From positions 2,505,001 to 2,569,000 of the forward strand of contig NZ_CP139979.1 of NCBI RefSeq assembly GCF_034424525.1: a DNA stretch of 64,000 bases, given 5' to 3'. Within the stretch, counting starts at the first letter, position 1. Every line of letters starts with the position of its first letter. Shown here piece by piece: positions 7,871 through 16,950 of this stretch. The notes below the pieces were generated by a model, which was not told the DNA's origin, did no database searches, and saw nothing but the letters and a program-made list of their open reading frames with translations. The position numbers and the translations under genes are program-made. This stretch comes from Sphingobium yanoikuyae. GTDB lineage: Bacteria > Pseudomonadota > Alphaproteobacteria > Sphingomonadales > Sphingomonadaceae.

Positions 7871-9667
7871 TTAGTAGAAGCGGACATTGTCGATCTGCAA
7901 CCACATGCGCTTGCCGGGACCGCGCGATCCGCCGAACTCGACTTGGGTGATGCCGTCACCGGTGAAGGCCGGGCCAGTCTTGCCGCGCCGCTCGACCGGC
8001 TTGAACTGGCTGAACGGCACCTCGACCGCAGCCCAGCCGGCGCCGCCCTGCACCTGCGCTTCCCAGACGCCGTCCAGGCCGTTCAGGCGAACGGTATAGG
8101 CGCCGTCGCCCTTCAGCTCGAACCGCAGGCCCTTGTAACCGCTGATCTTCGCCGGGGTGATCGACCCGCGGCTCAGCGGAATGGCAAAGCCGGCATAAGC
8201 CGCTTCCTTCACCGCCATGCGCGCCGACAGCGACAGCGCCTTGCCGCCCTCGTCGCGCGGCACCGTCTGGGTGATCTCGACCGACCGGTCGATGCCGCCA
8301 TCGGGCGTGTCGACGCGCAGCGTGTCGATCGACGAGCGGCGATCGTCGCGCTCGAAATCGTCGATCAGCGCAGGCACGCTGATCGAGGGCAGACGGTCGG
8401 TCTTGTTGGCGACGGGCAGCGCCGGGGCGCCGGCGCCATAGGCCAGCTTGCCGTCGATCAGCACCTGCGAGACCTTGTAGACATCCTTGATGTCGGTCCA
8501 GGGCGTGCCGTCGATCAGCACGATGTCGGCGCGCTTGCCGACCGCGATGGTGCCGCGATCGGCGTCGATGCGCATGATCTTCGCGCTGGTCTGGGTGCCG
8601 GCGACCAGCGCCTGGCTCGGCGTCAAGCCGGCCTGCACCAGCAATTCCATCTCGTGCAGGGTGGACGGACCATGCGGCGTGCCCGGCATGCCCGCATCGG
8701 TGCCCAGCGCGATCGGCACGCCGGCATCGAACAGCGCCTTCACATTGCCCAGCGCAAAGCCGAACTTGCGGAATGTCTGCTTCAGGCGCGGATCGTCCGC
8801 CTTCACGTCGCCGCGCTTATAGGGATCATAGACCGCCAGCGTCGGCGCCATAGCCATGCCGCTCTGCTTGATCGCGGCGACTTCCTCGGCGGTGATCGGC
8901 CGGTCCTGCAGGCCATGGGCGAGCGAGTCCACGCCCGCCCGCGCCGCGACCAGGCCGCGATCGACGGTGACAGTGTGGGTCAGCACCGGCCAGTTCTGGA
9001 CGTGCGCCGCCTCGACCGTGGCCTTGAGCGTCCATTCGTCCATGCTGGTATTGTCGGGCGACACGCCATAGCGCCAGCCGTCGGAAAAGATCTTCACCAG
9101 ATCGGGCTGATAGGGCACCAGGCTCTCGATCGCGGCCTTGCCGGCGCCGGGCGTGTTGACCCAGATGGTGGTCGCCTGATCGGCCCAGTCGGCGCCATGG
9201 CCGCCGGGCGTGCTGATGCGCGCGGCAAAGCGGACATGGGGAGCGTTCATCTGGCCCAGCCAGGCGCGCAGCGGCGCAAACGCCTCGGGCGCCTCGTTGA
9301 AATCATTCACCGTGGTCACGCCGGCCGCGACATAGGCATTGGCGATCTGCGGGAAGGTGCTGGGGCTGCCGCCGGCTGTCCAATGGGTATGGACGTCGAA
9401 GAATCCGGGCAGCAGCGCCTTGCCCTTGGCGTTGATGACCCTGGCGCCGCGCGGCACCTTCACATCGGCGCCAACGGCGGTGATGCGGCCATCCTGGATA
9501 AGCACGGTGCCGGGCGCGGGCGCCGCGCCAGTGCCGTCGAAAATGGTCGCGCCGACGATGGCGACCGTGCCGCCATCGGCCGGGGCCGAGACGGAGGCGG
9601 CGGAATGCAGCGCGATCGGCAGGGCGATGGCCGAGGCCAGCAGAGCAGTGACAACAGATTTACGCAT
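7871..9667 (-). CDS. Exported metal-dependent amidohydrolase with CIA30-like C-terminal domain
   Basis: Amidohydrolase-superfamily enzyme (imidazolonepropionase/Xaa-Pro dipeptidase-like branch), 598 residues. A signal peptide ends near residue 28. The metal site HTH is at residues 93-95 (FFDVHTHWTAGG), a further histidine appears in LTHTVTV, and the late aspartate in GTDAGMPGTPHG. Catalytic-domain features end near residue 430. The last about 160 residues (from SVPALIDDFERDD) form a separate beta-rich module resembling the CIA30/NADH:ubiquinone oxidoreductase intermediate-associated fold, perhaps a carbohydrate-binding-like domain. It lies 25 bases downstream of the metalloprotease gene on the same strand. 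Substrate unknown; amide or dipeptide hydrolysis in the periplasm is inferred. Confidence 0.82.
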   Translation of the reverse strand: MRKSVVTALLASAIALPIALHSAASVSAPADGGTVAIVGATIFDGTGAAPAPGTVLIQDGRITAVGADVKVPRGARVINAKGKALLPGFFDVHTHWTAGGSPSTFPQIANAYVAAGVTTVNDFNEAPEAFAPLRAWLGQMNAPHVRFAARISTPGGHGADWADQATTIWVNTPGAGKAAIESLVPYQPDLVKIFSDGWRYGVSPDNTSMDEWTLKATVEAAHVQNWPVLTHTVTVDRGLVAARAGVDSLAHGLQDRPITAEEVAAIKQSGMAMAPTLAVYDPYKRGDVKADDPRLKQTFRKFGFALGNVKALFDAGVPIALGTDAGMPGTPHGPSTLHEMELLVQAGLTPSQALVAGTQTSAKIMRIDADRGTIAVGKRADIVLIDGTPWTDIKDVYKVSQVLIDGKLAYGAGAPALPVANKTDRLPSISVPALIDDFERDDRRSSIDTLRVDTPDGGIDRSVEITQTVPRDEGGKALSLSARMAVKEAAYAGFAIPLSRGSITPAKISGYKGLRFELKGDGAYTVRLNGLDGVWEAQVQGGAGWAAVEVPFSQFKPVERRGKTGPAFTGDGITQVEFGGSRGPGKRMWLQIDNVRFY

Positions 9668-9692
9668 GGGACTTCCCCCTCAAAGGCAATGA

Positions 9693-12161
9693 TTATTCTT
9701 CGGTCGCCGGCACCGCCGGCATGCAGAACCAGCATTCGGCATCGCTGCCGATCGGCGCGCCCGGCGGGATCGGCGGCGGCGGCGCGATCGGCTCGGCCAG
9801 CTTGGCGCGCTCCTCGGGCGAGGCCGTCAGCATTGTGGCGAGATAGCGGTTATGCGCGGCATCGGCGGCGGCGCCGCGCTTGCCCAGACGCCCGGCCAGG
9901 CTCTCCATATGGGCCCGCACGATGGCGATCGCGGTCGACGACAATTGCTTGTCGTCGGCCAGGCTGATGAGGCGCAGGACATAGCGGGCACGAACCTGCC
10001 GCGCGATTTCCGCCTGCCGGCCGGGTGCCGCGGCGGCCATCACCCGATCGTCGATCGCGCCCAGATATTCGTCGAGCGAGAGCTGGCCGGCATCGGCGGC
10101 ATGCTGCGCCACCAGCCGGTTGAGCCGCTCGGGCGCCAGCATCGCGATGAAGCTGCCGTCGGCCGCCACTTCGGCCGCGCGCGCCCAGTCGAAGGCGGCG
10201 GCGGTGCGGCCGGGCAGCAGTTCGATGTCGGTCTGGCGGTCGCTCATGCCCGACTGGATCGATGACAGCAAAGGTGACAGGCGATCGGGCAGATCGAGCG
10301 CGGCAGGATCGAGCGTCGCGAGCAGGGCGCGCAGCGCCGCCCGCTGCTGCGCGGCGTCGACCGGCAGCGCCTGCTCATGGCCGTCGCCCTTCACCGCATA
10401 GCTGTAATCCACCCCGCCAATCAGCTTCGACGCGGCCGTCACTTGGTAACGGTGGAACAGATAGATCGGCACGATCATCCGGCGCAGGTCGGCGGCGGCC
10501 GCCCCGGCCGGCAGATTGTCGAGGCCGAAGCGGTCGAGCGCGATCCGGCGCACATCCATGATATGGGTGAGCTGCGCGGCGGCATCCGTGCCGTCATCCC
10601 ACATATTGCCCCAGGGCTGGGCATCGCCATCGCCGCGTGTGTCACCATCGGCGACAAAGCGATAGCCCTTGGCCTGGACCGCGCGGGTCATGGCGTCGAG
10701 CGCCCCCTTCTCGTCGGTGCCGGCCGGGAACTGGCGATAGAGCCAGTCGATCGCGAACCTGTCCCAGGCGCCGACGCCGGTGGCATAGGCGTCGGAAAAG
10801 TCGAGCGCCCCGTCGCGCACGGCGATGCGCGGCGCGGGATAGTCCATCACCGACGCCCGGTTCTCGAAGGTCGAACCGGCGAAATTGTGCGACAGGCCCA
10901 GCGCATGGCCGACCTCATGCACGGCGAGCTGGCGCAGCCGCGCCTTGACCAGCATGATCGGGTCGTCGCTGGCGCCGGTGCCCTCCTTCGCCGCGCCGGC
11001 CAGCCCCTCGAAGATCAGCTTGTCCTGCCAGGCCCGCAGCGATCCCAACTGCACCACGCCGCGCACGATTTCGCCGCTGCGCGGATCGACGATCGTGGTG
11101 CCGGTCGACCAGCCGCGCGTCTCGCGATGGACCCAGGCGATGACATTGTAGCGCGCGTCCATCGGATTGGCGCCGACCGGCAGTTCCTCGACCCGGAAGG
11201 CGTCGACGAAGCCAGCGGCGTCGAACGCCTGCGCCCACCATTGCGCGCCTTCCTTCAGCGCATCGCGGATCGCTTGCGGCGCGGCGCGGTCGACATAGAA
11301 GATGATCGGCTTCTTGACCGCCGAACGCGCGGCATTGGGATCGGTCTTTTCCAGCCGGAACCGGCGGACCAGCCGGGTGACGATCGGCTCGTCCAGCGCG
11401 GCGGCATAATTGTTGCGGATGACCTGGACCGATGTGCCGGTGCGCGGGTCATGGGCGCGGGTGTGGAAATTGGCGTCGGGCAGGCGGATGAAGCTGTGAT
11501 GCACCCGCACCGTCAGCCCGCGCGCATCGGGCAACACCCGCTCGATGCTGCGTCCCGGCTCGTCGCTGGTGAAGGTCAGCGCCGCCTCGAACTCGACATT
11601 GTCCGGGAAGGCCAGGCTCTGCGCCGGATCGACATAGGACAGCGCCGGCGCAATCTTGAAATTGCCGGCCTTGGTCGCCTTCAGCCGTCCGGCGACGTCA
11701 AAGGCATCGCGCATCAGCAGGCCGGACAGGTCGAGCGTGATGCCCTTGTCATCTTCGCTGACAATATCGCCCGACCAGATCGGCGAATTGGAGAAGGAGC
11801 GCGCAACCGCCTGTTCCTCGCCGGCATCGCCGTTGAGCGCACGGAAGCGGTAATTCTCGAACTCGGCCAGCACCTTGTTGCCGACCTTGCGGAACAGCAG
11901 CACCTGCGTCTCGCCCAGCCGCGCGCGATCCAGGCCGATTTCGGCTGCGCCAAGCCCCCCGGCGATCGAGGGGGTGTAGAGATAGCGGGCGATGACGCCA
12001 TTGGCGCCGGCCCTGGGCAGGACGATCTTTTGCCCGCCCGCCAGCGTGAACAGGCTGGCCGGGGCCGGACTTGCCGCCGGCGCGGGCTGGGCCAGCGCGG
12101 TGCCGGCCGGCACGCTCAGGATCATCAGGGCGACAAGCGGCAGCGCGCGCAGCGATTTCAT
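9693..12161 (-). CDS. Exported zinc-dependent metalloprotease (DUF5117/DUF5118 type)
   Basis: Secreted metzincin-like protease of 822 residues. The start at 12161 is preferred over an ATG nine bases upstream because a GGGA element lies at usable spacing only for the inner ATG. The signal peptide ends near LAQP. The catalytic zinc motif HEVGHALGLSHNF (HExxHxxGxxH) lies at about residue 415. The N-terminal half resembles the DUF5118/DUF5117 modules that accompany such proteases in proteobacteria and Bacteroidetes. A C-terminal CWFCMP motif might coordinate metal or form a disulfide. The gene is second in the series led by the TonB receptor at 12224-15241. Confidence 0.85.
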   Translation of the reverse strand: MKSLRALPLVALMILSVPAGTALAQPAPAASPAPASLFTLAGGQKIVLPRAGANGVIARYLYTPSIAGGLGAAEIGLDRARLGETQVLLFRKVGNKVLAEFENYRFRALNGDAGEEQAVARSFSNSPIWSGDIVSEDDKGITLDLSGLLMRDAFDVAGRLKATKAGNFKIAPALSYVDPAQSLAFPDNVEFEAALTFTSDEPGRSIERVLPDARGLTVRVHHSFIRLPDANFHTRAHDPRTGTSVQVIRNNYAAALDEPIVTRLVRRFRLEKTDPNAARSAVKKPIIFYVDRAAPQAIRDALKEGAQWWAQAFDAAGFVDAFRVEELPVGANPMDARYNVIAWVHRETRGWSTGTTIVDPRSGEIVRGVVQLGSLRAWQDKLIFEGLAGAAKEGTGASDDPIMLVKARLRQLAVHEVGHALGLSHNFAGSTFENRASVMDYPAPRIAVRDGALDFSDAYATGVGAWDRFAIDWLYRQFPAGTDEKGALDAMTRAVQAKGYRFVADGDTRGDGDAQPWGNMWDDGTDAAAQLTHIMDVRRIALDRFGLDNLPAGAAAADLRRMIVPIYLFHRYQVTAASKLIGGVDYSYAVKGDGHEQALPVDAAQQRAALRALLATLDPAALDLPDRLSPLLSSIQSGMSDRQTDIELLPGRTAAAFDWARAAEVAADGSFIAMLAPERLNRLVAQHAADAGQLSLDEYLGAIDDRVMAAAAPGRQAEIARQVRARYVLRLISLADDKQLSSTAIAIVRAHMESLAGRLGKRGAAADAAHNRYLATMLTASPEERAKLAEPIAPPPPIPPGAPIGSDAECWFCMPAVPATEE

Positions 12162-12188
12162 CAATAACATGTCCCGAAAGCAAAAAAT

Positions 12189-12214
12189 GGGCACCGGCCG
12201 AATGGCCGGTGCCC
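12189..12214 (-). terminator. Rho-independent terminator after the TonB receptor
   Basis: Arms GGGCACCGGCC (12189-12199) and GGCCGGTGCCC (12204-12214) form a perfect 11-base stem with a four-base loop. On the minus strand it is followed by ATTTTTTG. It sits between the receptor gene and the protease gene, so transcription probably drops after the receptor. Confidence 0.75.
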
Positions 12215-12223
12215 CAGGAGGCA

Positions 12224-15200
12224 TCAGAATTTGTGGCTGACGTTCAAGTACCAATAGCGACGCAGCGGCGAATAAAGCTGGCCCTGATAGCCACTGGACG
12301 ACAGCGGCGGCGCCTTGTCGAACAGGTTGCGCACACCGATGCGCATGCTGGTGCCGCTCAGCGATCCCTCGGTGAAGCGATACTGGCCATAGAGGTTCGC
12401 CGTGGTGGTCGCCTTGACCGTCCAGTAATCGCCGTCCGCATCGATCAGGCCGGTGTCATAGACCTTGCCGGTATATTGGGCGAAGGCGCCGACCGTCACA
12501 TTGTTGAGCGACCAGGTGAGCGAGGCCGAACCGCGCCACTTGGGCTTGCGGTCGAGCTGCAACAGGCTGCGGCCGCCCGAGATGTTGACGGCGGCATCGA
12601 TGTCGCCCGCGTCCTGCGCCGCCAGCAGTTCGGCGATGCCCGGCGAGGGTTCCTGATAATATTTCAGGAAGTGCGACGCATTGACCGCGAAGTTGAAGCT
12701 GCCGACGCTGGTTTCAGGCGTGCGATAGGTCAGGTTGAAGTCCAGACCCTTCACCGTCTGCGGCTGCAAATTGGTATATTGATCGAGGACGTAGAGAACC
12801 TCGCCCGCCGGGGTCAGGCCGGTGCCGGCAAAGGCTTCGACATCCGAAGCGGTCGCCGCGGCGCGGATCACGTTCGGATTGCTCGAACCCTGCTTGCGCA
12901 GCAGATAGTCGAGGATCAGCGCATTGCCTTCGCCGAAAATGCCGACCAGCCCGGTCTGGCGCACCCGCCACCAGTCAGTGGTGAAGGTCAGATGACCCAT
13001 GCCGTCGGGCAGCGGCGGCTCCAGCACGACGCCGAAGGACAGGGTCTTTGCCCGTTCAGGATCGAGATCCGGGTTACCCGAGCGCCGGGCCGAGGTGGTC
13101 TGCGCCCGCGAACATTGCGAGAAGTCGGTAATGCGGCCGGCGCGGACATCCGCCTCGCACATGATATAGTCGGTGCGGCTGTTCGCGCGCGTCACGACCG
13201 TCGCGTTGGTCTGCTCCAGGTTCGGGGCGCGGAACGACTTGGCCCAGGAGCCACGGAAGCGGATGCCGCGCACCACTTCCCAGGCACCGGCGATCTTGGG
13301 CACGGCGACATCGCCGAAATCGCTATAATGTTCGTAGCGGCCGGCCAGCTGGAGATCCAGGCTGCGCACCAGCGGAATGTCCATTTCCGGCGAAACCAGC
13401 GGCACGGCAAATTCCGCATAGGCGCCGAACACTTCGCGATGGCCGCTGGTGTCGTTGTTGAGCGCGGAGTTGACGAAGTCGCCCGAGACCGCGCCGGTCA
13501 GCGGATCGGTGTAGGTGATGGTGCCGTCGATGCGCGGATCGCGATCGTCAAGCTGGGTCTCGCGCCGTGCCTCGATACCGGCGGCAAAGCCGACATTGCC
13601 ACCCGGCAGGGTGAAGAGGTCGCTCTTGGAAATGCGGAAGTCATAGGTCGCCAGGGTCGACTTGGTATAGCGGACCAGCTCCTCGCGCATCGCGTCGATG
13701 GTCGACTGGCTGTTCACCGACGTGCCGAAGATGTTGTAGGCGTCCGGGGTCGAGAGCGACAGATATTCCTGCAGCTTGGTACGGCTGATATTGTCGCTGA
13801 CGTCGCGGGCCCAGGCTTCGGAATAGCTGACCGCACTTTCCCAGTTGAAGCCGTTGAACTCGCCGCGCAGGCCGGCCAGCAAGCGATATTGCTGGTTGGT
13901 CACGGTGACGTTCATCGGACCGAAGTCATCGAACAGATAATTGTTGATGGTGAGCGGCAGGCCTTCGGTCGGGGCGTTGGTGCCGGCCAGGCGGTTGGGA
14001 TTGACGGTGCCGTTGGCGAACACGGCCTGGCCCAGCGGGTTCCAGTAATTGCTTGCCGGCACATAGATCGGGATCGAGCTCAGCGTCGCGACCGGGCTCT
14101 GCTGCGCCTTGGTCTTGCTGCGATAGAAGCCGGCTTCGGCGAAGAAGGTGACATCGTCGCTGATGTCATAATGGCCGGTCATGAACAGGTTGAGGCGGTT
14201 GAGGCGCGGCATGATCGACGTGCCCTGCGCCAGCGAGTCATAACGCAGGTCGCGGTCAGCACCGGTGGTCGCCATCGTGCCGTTCTGGATGCAGCGATCA
14301 TTGCCGATCGCGGCGACGCAACCAGCGCTGCTGGTGGGCTGCACATGGAACTGGCCCGATGCGTTGGTCAGGGACGTGCCGTTGATGGTCACCGCCCGAT
14401 TGCCATAGGTGCGCAGGTTGGCGAAGGGCGTGGTGGTCGACCGGCCATCGAGCGAGGTCGAGCCTTCGAACGCGGTGCCTTCGAACAGGCCGCGGCGATC
14501 GGAGGACTCGGTATAATATTGCTCGGTCGAATCCAGGCCGGTGCCATGATCATAGCTGCCGAACAGGGTGATGTTGCCGCGATTTTCGGCAAAGTTGGTG
14601 CCGATCACGCCATTGGCGTTGAACTCGCGCAGGCCGGTGCCTTCCGCGCCGCCATATTGCAGCGACAGTTCCGCGCCCTGATAATCGGTCTTGAGCACGG
14701 TGTTGACCACGCCCGCCACCGCGTCCGCGCCGTAAATGGCGGCCGCGCCGTCACGCAGCACTTCCAGCCGCTCCAGCCCGTTCACCGGGATGGCATTGGT
14801 GTTGTAGCTCAGCACCGGCACCAGCTGGTCGTTCGCCTGGCTGGTCGGGTGGGCAACGACACGGCGGCCGTTCAGCAGCACCAGCGTGTTGCCGATGCCC
14901 AGGCTGCGCAGGTCGAGCGAACCGACGTCGCCGCGCGCGCCGTTGGAGCTGCCGGGCAGATATTGGCTGTTGAACTGGACGTCGCCAAATTGCGGGATCG
15001 AACGGAACAGTTCGTCGCCCGATACGGCGGCCGCGCTCTTGATCTCGTCGGTCGATACCACCGTGACCGGCAGCGCCTCATTGATCTTGGCGCCCTTGAT
15101 CTGCGAGCCGACGACGACGATGCCGTCCGCTGCATCCGCCGCCGGGGCGGCGTCCTGCGCCAATGCGCTGCCTGCGGCCATGGCCCATCCCATGGCGATC

Positions 15201-15241
15201 AGGCTCGCCGCGCAGGCTCCCTTGTTCCGATACACACCCAT
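12224..15241 (-). CDS. TonB-dependent receptor, first gene of peptide-hydrolase series
   Basis: Outer-membrane TonB-dependent receptor of 1,005 residues. The start at 15241 is fixed by GGGGAAG just upstream and by the signal peptide ending near residue 28 (GSALAQD). A TonB-box-like DGIVVVGSQI follows, then a plug with INEALPVTVVSTDEI and NGLERLEVLRDGAAAIYGAD. The long barrel ends in a typical aromatic C-terminus (SHKF). There is no STN domain, so it is not directly linked to FecR signalling. Its position ahead of three exported hydrolases suggests that it imports their peptide or amide products, which is inference. Confidence 0.92.
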   Translation of the reverse strand: MGVYRNKGACAASLIAMGWAMAAGSALAQDAAPAADAADGIVVVGSQIKGAKINEALPVTVVSTDEIKSAAAVSGDELFRSIPQFGDVQFNSQYLPGSSNGARGDVGSLDLRSLGIGNTLVLLNGRRVVAHPTSQANDQLVPVLSYNTNAIPVNGLERLEVLRDGAAAIYGADAVAGVVNTVLKTDYQGAELSLQYGGAEGTGLREFNANGVIGTNFAENRGNITLFGSYDHGTGLDSTEQYYTESSDRRGLFEGTAFEGSTSLDGRSTTTPFANLRTYGNRAVTINGTSLTNASGQFHVQPTSSAGCVAAIGNDRCIQNGTMATTGADRDLRYDSLAQGTSIMPRLNRLNLFMTGHYDISDDVTFFAEAGFYRSKTKAQQSPVATLSSIPIYVPASNYWNPLGQAVFANGTVNPNRLAGTNAPTEGLPLTINNYLFDDFGPMNVTVTNQQYRLLAGLRGEFNGFNWESAVSYSEAWARDVSDNISRTKLQEYLSLSTPDAYNIFGTSVNSQSTIDAMREELVRYTKSTLATYDFRISKSDLFTLPGGNVGFAAGIEARRETQLDDRDPRIDGTITYTDPLTGAVSGDFVNSALNNDTSGHREVFGAYAEFAVPLVSPEMDIPLVRSLDLQLAGRYEHYSDFGDVAVPKIAGAWEVVRGIRFRGSWAKSFRAPNLEQTNATVVTRANSRTDYIMCEADVRAGRITDFSQCSRAQTTSARRSGNPDLDPERAKTLSFGVVLEPPLPDGMGHLTFTTDWWRVRQTGLVGIFGEGNALILDYLLRKQGSSNPNVIRAAATASDVEAFAGTGLTPAGEVLYVLDQYTNLQPQTVKGLDFNLTYRTPETSVGSFNFAVNASHFLKYYQEPSPGIAELLAAQDAGDIDAAVNISGGRSLLQLDRKPKWRGSASLTWSLNNVTVGAFAQYTGKVYDTGLIDADGDYWTVKATTTANLYGQYRFTEGSLSGTSMRIGVRNLFDKAPPLSSSGYQGQLYSPLRRYWYLNVSHKF

Positions 15242-15388
15242 ATGTCTTCCCCTGGCTCCCGCCATCCGATCCCTTCGGATGGGCTCTGATCTTTTGAGGT
15301 TGTCCCCTCGTCCGGCTGCGTGGCCGGAAACCCTCTCATTGTCGGAGACGCAGGCCCGAAAATTTCCCCCATCAAAAATTTCACTTTT

Positions 15389-15408
15389 GTGATGGTGGTA
15401 TCCATCAC
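15389..15408. promoter_or_regulatory. Perfect inverted repeat, candidate operator
   Basis: GTGATGG (15389-15395) and CCATCAC (15402-15408) form a perfect 7-6-7 dyad. It lies in the 241-base divergent region between the TonB receptor (start 15241) and the M20 hydrolase (start 15483). The symmetry and place suit a dimeric repressor or activator controlling both directions; no regulator gene is adjacent. Confidence 0.45.
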
Positions 15409-15482
15409 CCTGATCGATAAGCCGTTTCACCAGTGGGGGATGGTGCGGACCGCCCCGCTTCATGCAGCCAGGGGATCCATCC

Positions 15483-16931
15483 ATGTCACGCTTCGCCCGC
15501 TCCTTCCTCGCCCTCCTCGCGCTCGGCGCATCGGCGCCCGCCCTCGCCGGGCCGCTGGCCGATGGCGACAAGATGGCAATCATGGCGGATGTCGATCGCG
15601 GCGCGGACACGCTGGCCAAGAACGCGCTGCAGATCTGGAACTATGCCGAAATCGGCTTTCAGGAGACCAAGAGTTCTGCCCTGTTGCAGCAGCAGTTGAA
15701 GGCCGCAGGCTTCACGGTCGAGGCCGGGATCGCCGGCATGCCGACCGCCTTCGTCGCGCGCTTCAGGACCGGCGACGGTCCGGTCATCGGCCTGCTCGCC
15801 GAATATGACGCCCTACCCGGCCTGCCCCAGGCGGCCGAGCCGGTGCGCAAGCCGATCGAGGGCATTGCCGGCCATGGCTGCGGCCATAATCTGTTCGGCG
15901 CCGCCTCGGTCGCGGCCGCCATCGCCACCAAGGACTGGATGGTCGCGCACAAGATCAAGGGCGAACTGCGCCTCTATGGCACGCCGGCGGAGGAAGGCGG
16001 ATCGGGCAAGGTGTTCATCGTCCGCGCCGGCCTCACCAAGGACGTGTCGGCGATGATCCACTGGCATGCCGCCGACAGCAACAGCGCGTCGCAGAATACC
16101 GCGCTCGCCAATATCAGCGGCAAGTTCCGCTTCCACGGCACCGCCGCCCATGCCGCCGCCGCGCCCGAACGTGGCCGCTCCGCGCTCGACGGGGTCGAGG
16201 CGATGGATGCGATGGTCAACATGATGCGCGAACATGTGCCGCAGGAAACCCGCATCCATTATGTCATCACCGATGGCGGCAAGGCGCCGAACGTCGTGCC
16301 CGACACGGCCGAGGTCTATTATTATGTCCGCCACCCCAATCAGCAGGTGGTCGCCGACATCATGGACCGGGTGAAGAAGGCGGCCGAGGGCGCGGCCATG
16401 GGCACGGGCACCACGGTCGAGTTCAACCAGGTCGGCGGCACCTTCGACCTGCTGCCCAACGACACGCTCGGCCATGTCATGTATGACAATCTGAAACAGG
16501 TGACCCTGCCCAGCTATAGTGCGCAGGAACAGGCCTTCATCACCCAGATCCAGTCGAGCTTCCCCAAGGGCACGCGCATGGGCGACGGCAGCGTCGAGGC
16601 TTATAGCAGCGGCGGCCTGACGCCGGCCTCCACCGATGTCGGCGATGTCAGCTACACGACGCCGACGGTCGGCATGGTCGCGGCCACCTGGGCGCCGGGC
16701 ACCCCGCCGCACAGCTGGCAGGCCGTCGCCGCGAGCGGCACCAGCGTCGGCACCAAGGGCGCGGTCGTCGCTGCCAAGGCGATGGCACTGACCGCCGCGC
16801 AACTGTTCCAGAGCCCGGACACGCTGGCGGAGGCCAAGGCCGAACTGGATCGCCGTCGCGGCAAGGATTTCGTCTATCGCTCGCTGCTGGGCGACAAGGG
16901 ACCGGCGCTGGAATATCGAAACGGGAAGTGA
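15483..16931 (+). CDS. Exported M20D-type amidohydrolase (AbgB-like)
   Basis: Metallo-amidohydrolase of 482 residues, close in length to p-aminobenzoyl-glutamate hydrolase subunit B. The start at 15483 follows AGGGGA and opens a signal peptide ending near residue 23 (APALAG). Metal-site motifs of the M20D group are visible: GHGCGHNLFGAAS, PAEEGGSGK and IHWHAADSN. The dimerisation-domain segment FHGTAAHAAAAPERG is also present. It is transcribed divergently from the TonB-receptor series and probably belongs to the same function. It might equally be an N-acyl amino acid or indole-3-acetyl-type hydrolase; the exact substrate cannot be read from sequence. Confidence 0.85.
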   Translation: MSRFARSFLALLALGASAPALAGPLADGDKMAIMADVDRGADTLAKNALQIWNYAEIGFQETKSSALLQQQLKAAGFTVEAGIAGMPTAFVARFRTGDGPVIGLLAEYDALPGLPQAAEPVRKPIEGIAGHGCGHNLFGAASVAAAIATKDWMVAHKIKGELRLYGTPAEEGGSGKVFIVRAGLTKDVSAMIHWHAADSNSASQNTALANISGKFRFHGTAAHAAAAPERGRSALDGVEAMDAMVNMMREHVPQETRIHYVITDGGKAPNVVPDTAEVYYYVRHPNQQVVADIMDRVKKAAEGAAMGTGTTVEFNQVGGTFDLLPNDTLGHVMYDNLKQVTLPSYSAQEQAFITQIQSSFPKGTRMGDGSVEAYSSGGLTPASTDVGDVSYTTPTVGMVAATWAPGTPPHSWQAVAASGTSVGTKGAVVAAKAMALTAAQLFQSPDTLAEAKAELDRRRGKDFVYRSLLGDKGPALEYRNGK

Positions 16932-16950
16932 CGGTCCCGAAGCAGGACGA

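Noticed and set aside
12071..15289. Open frame of over 1,000 codons antisense to the second TonB receptor
   Set aside because: It mirrors codon bias of the receptor gene and shows low-complexity Arg/Gly/Ala composition without any motif.
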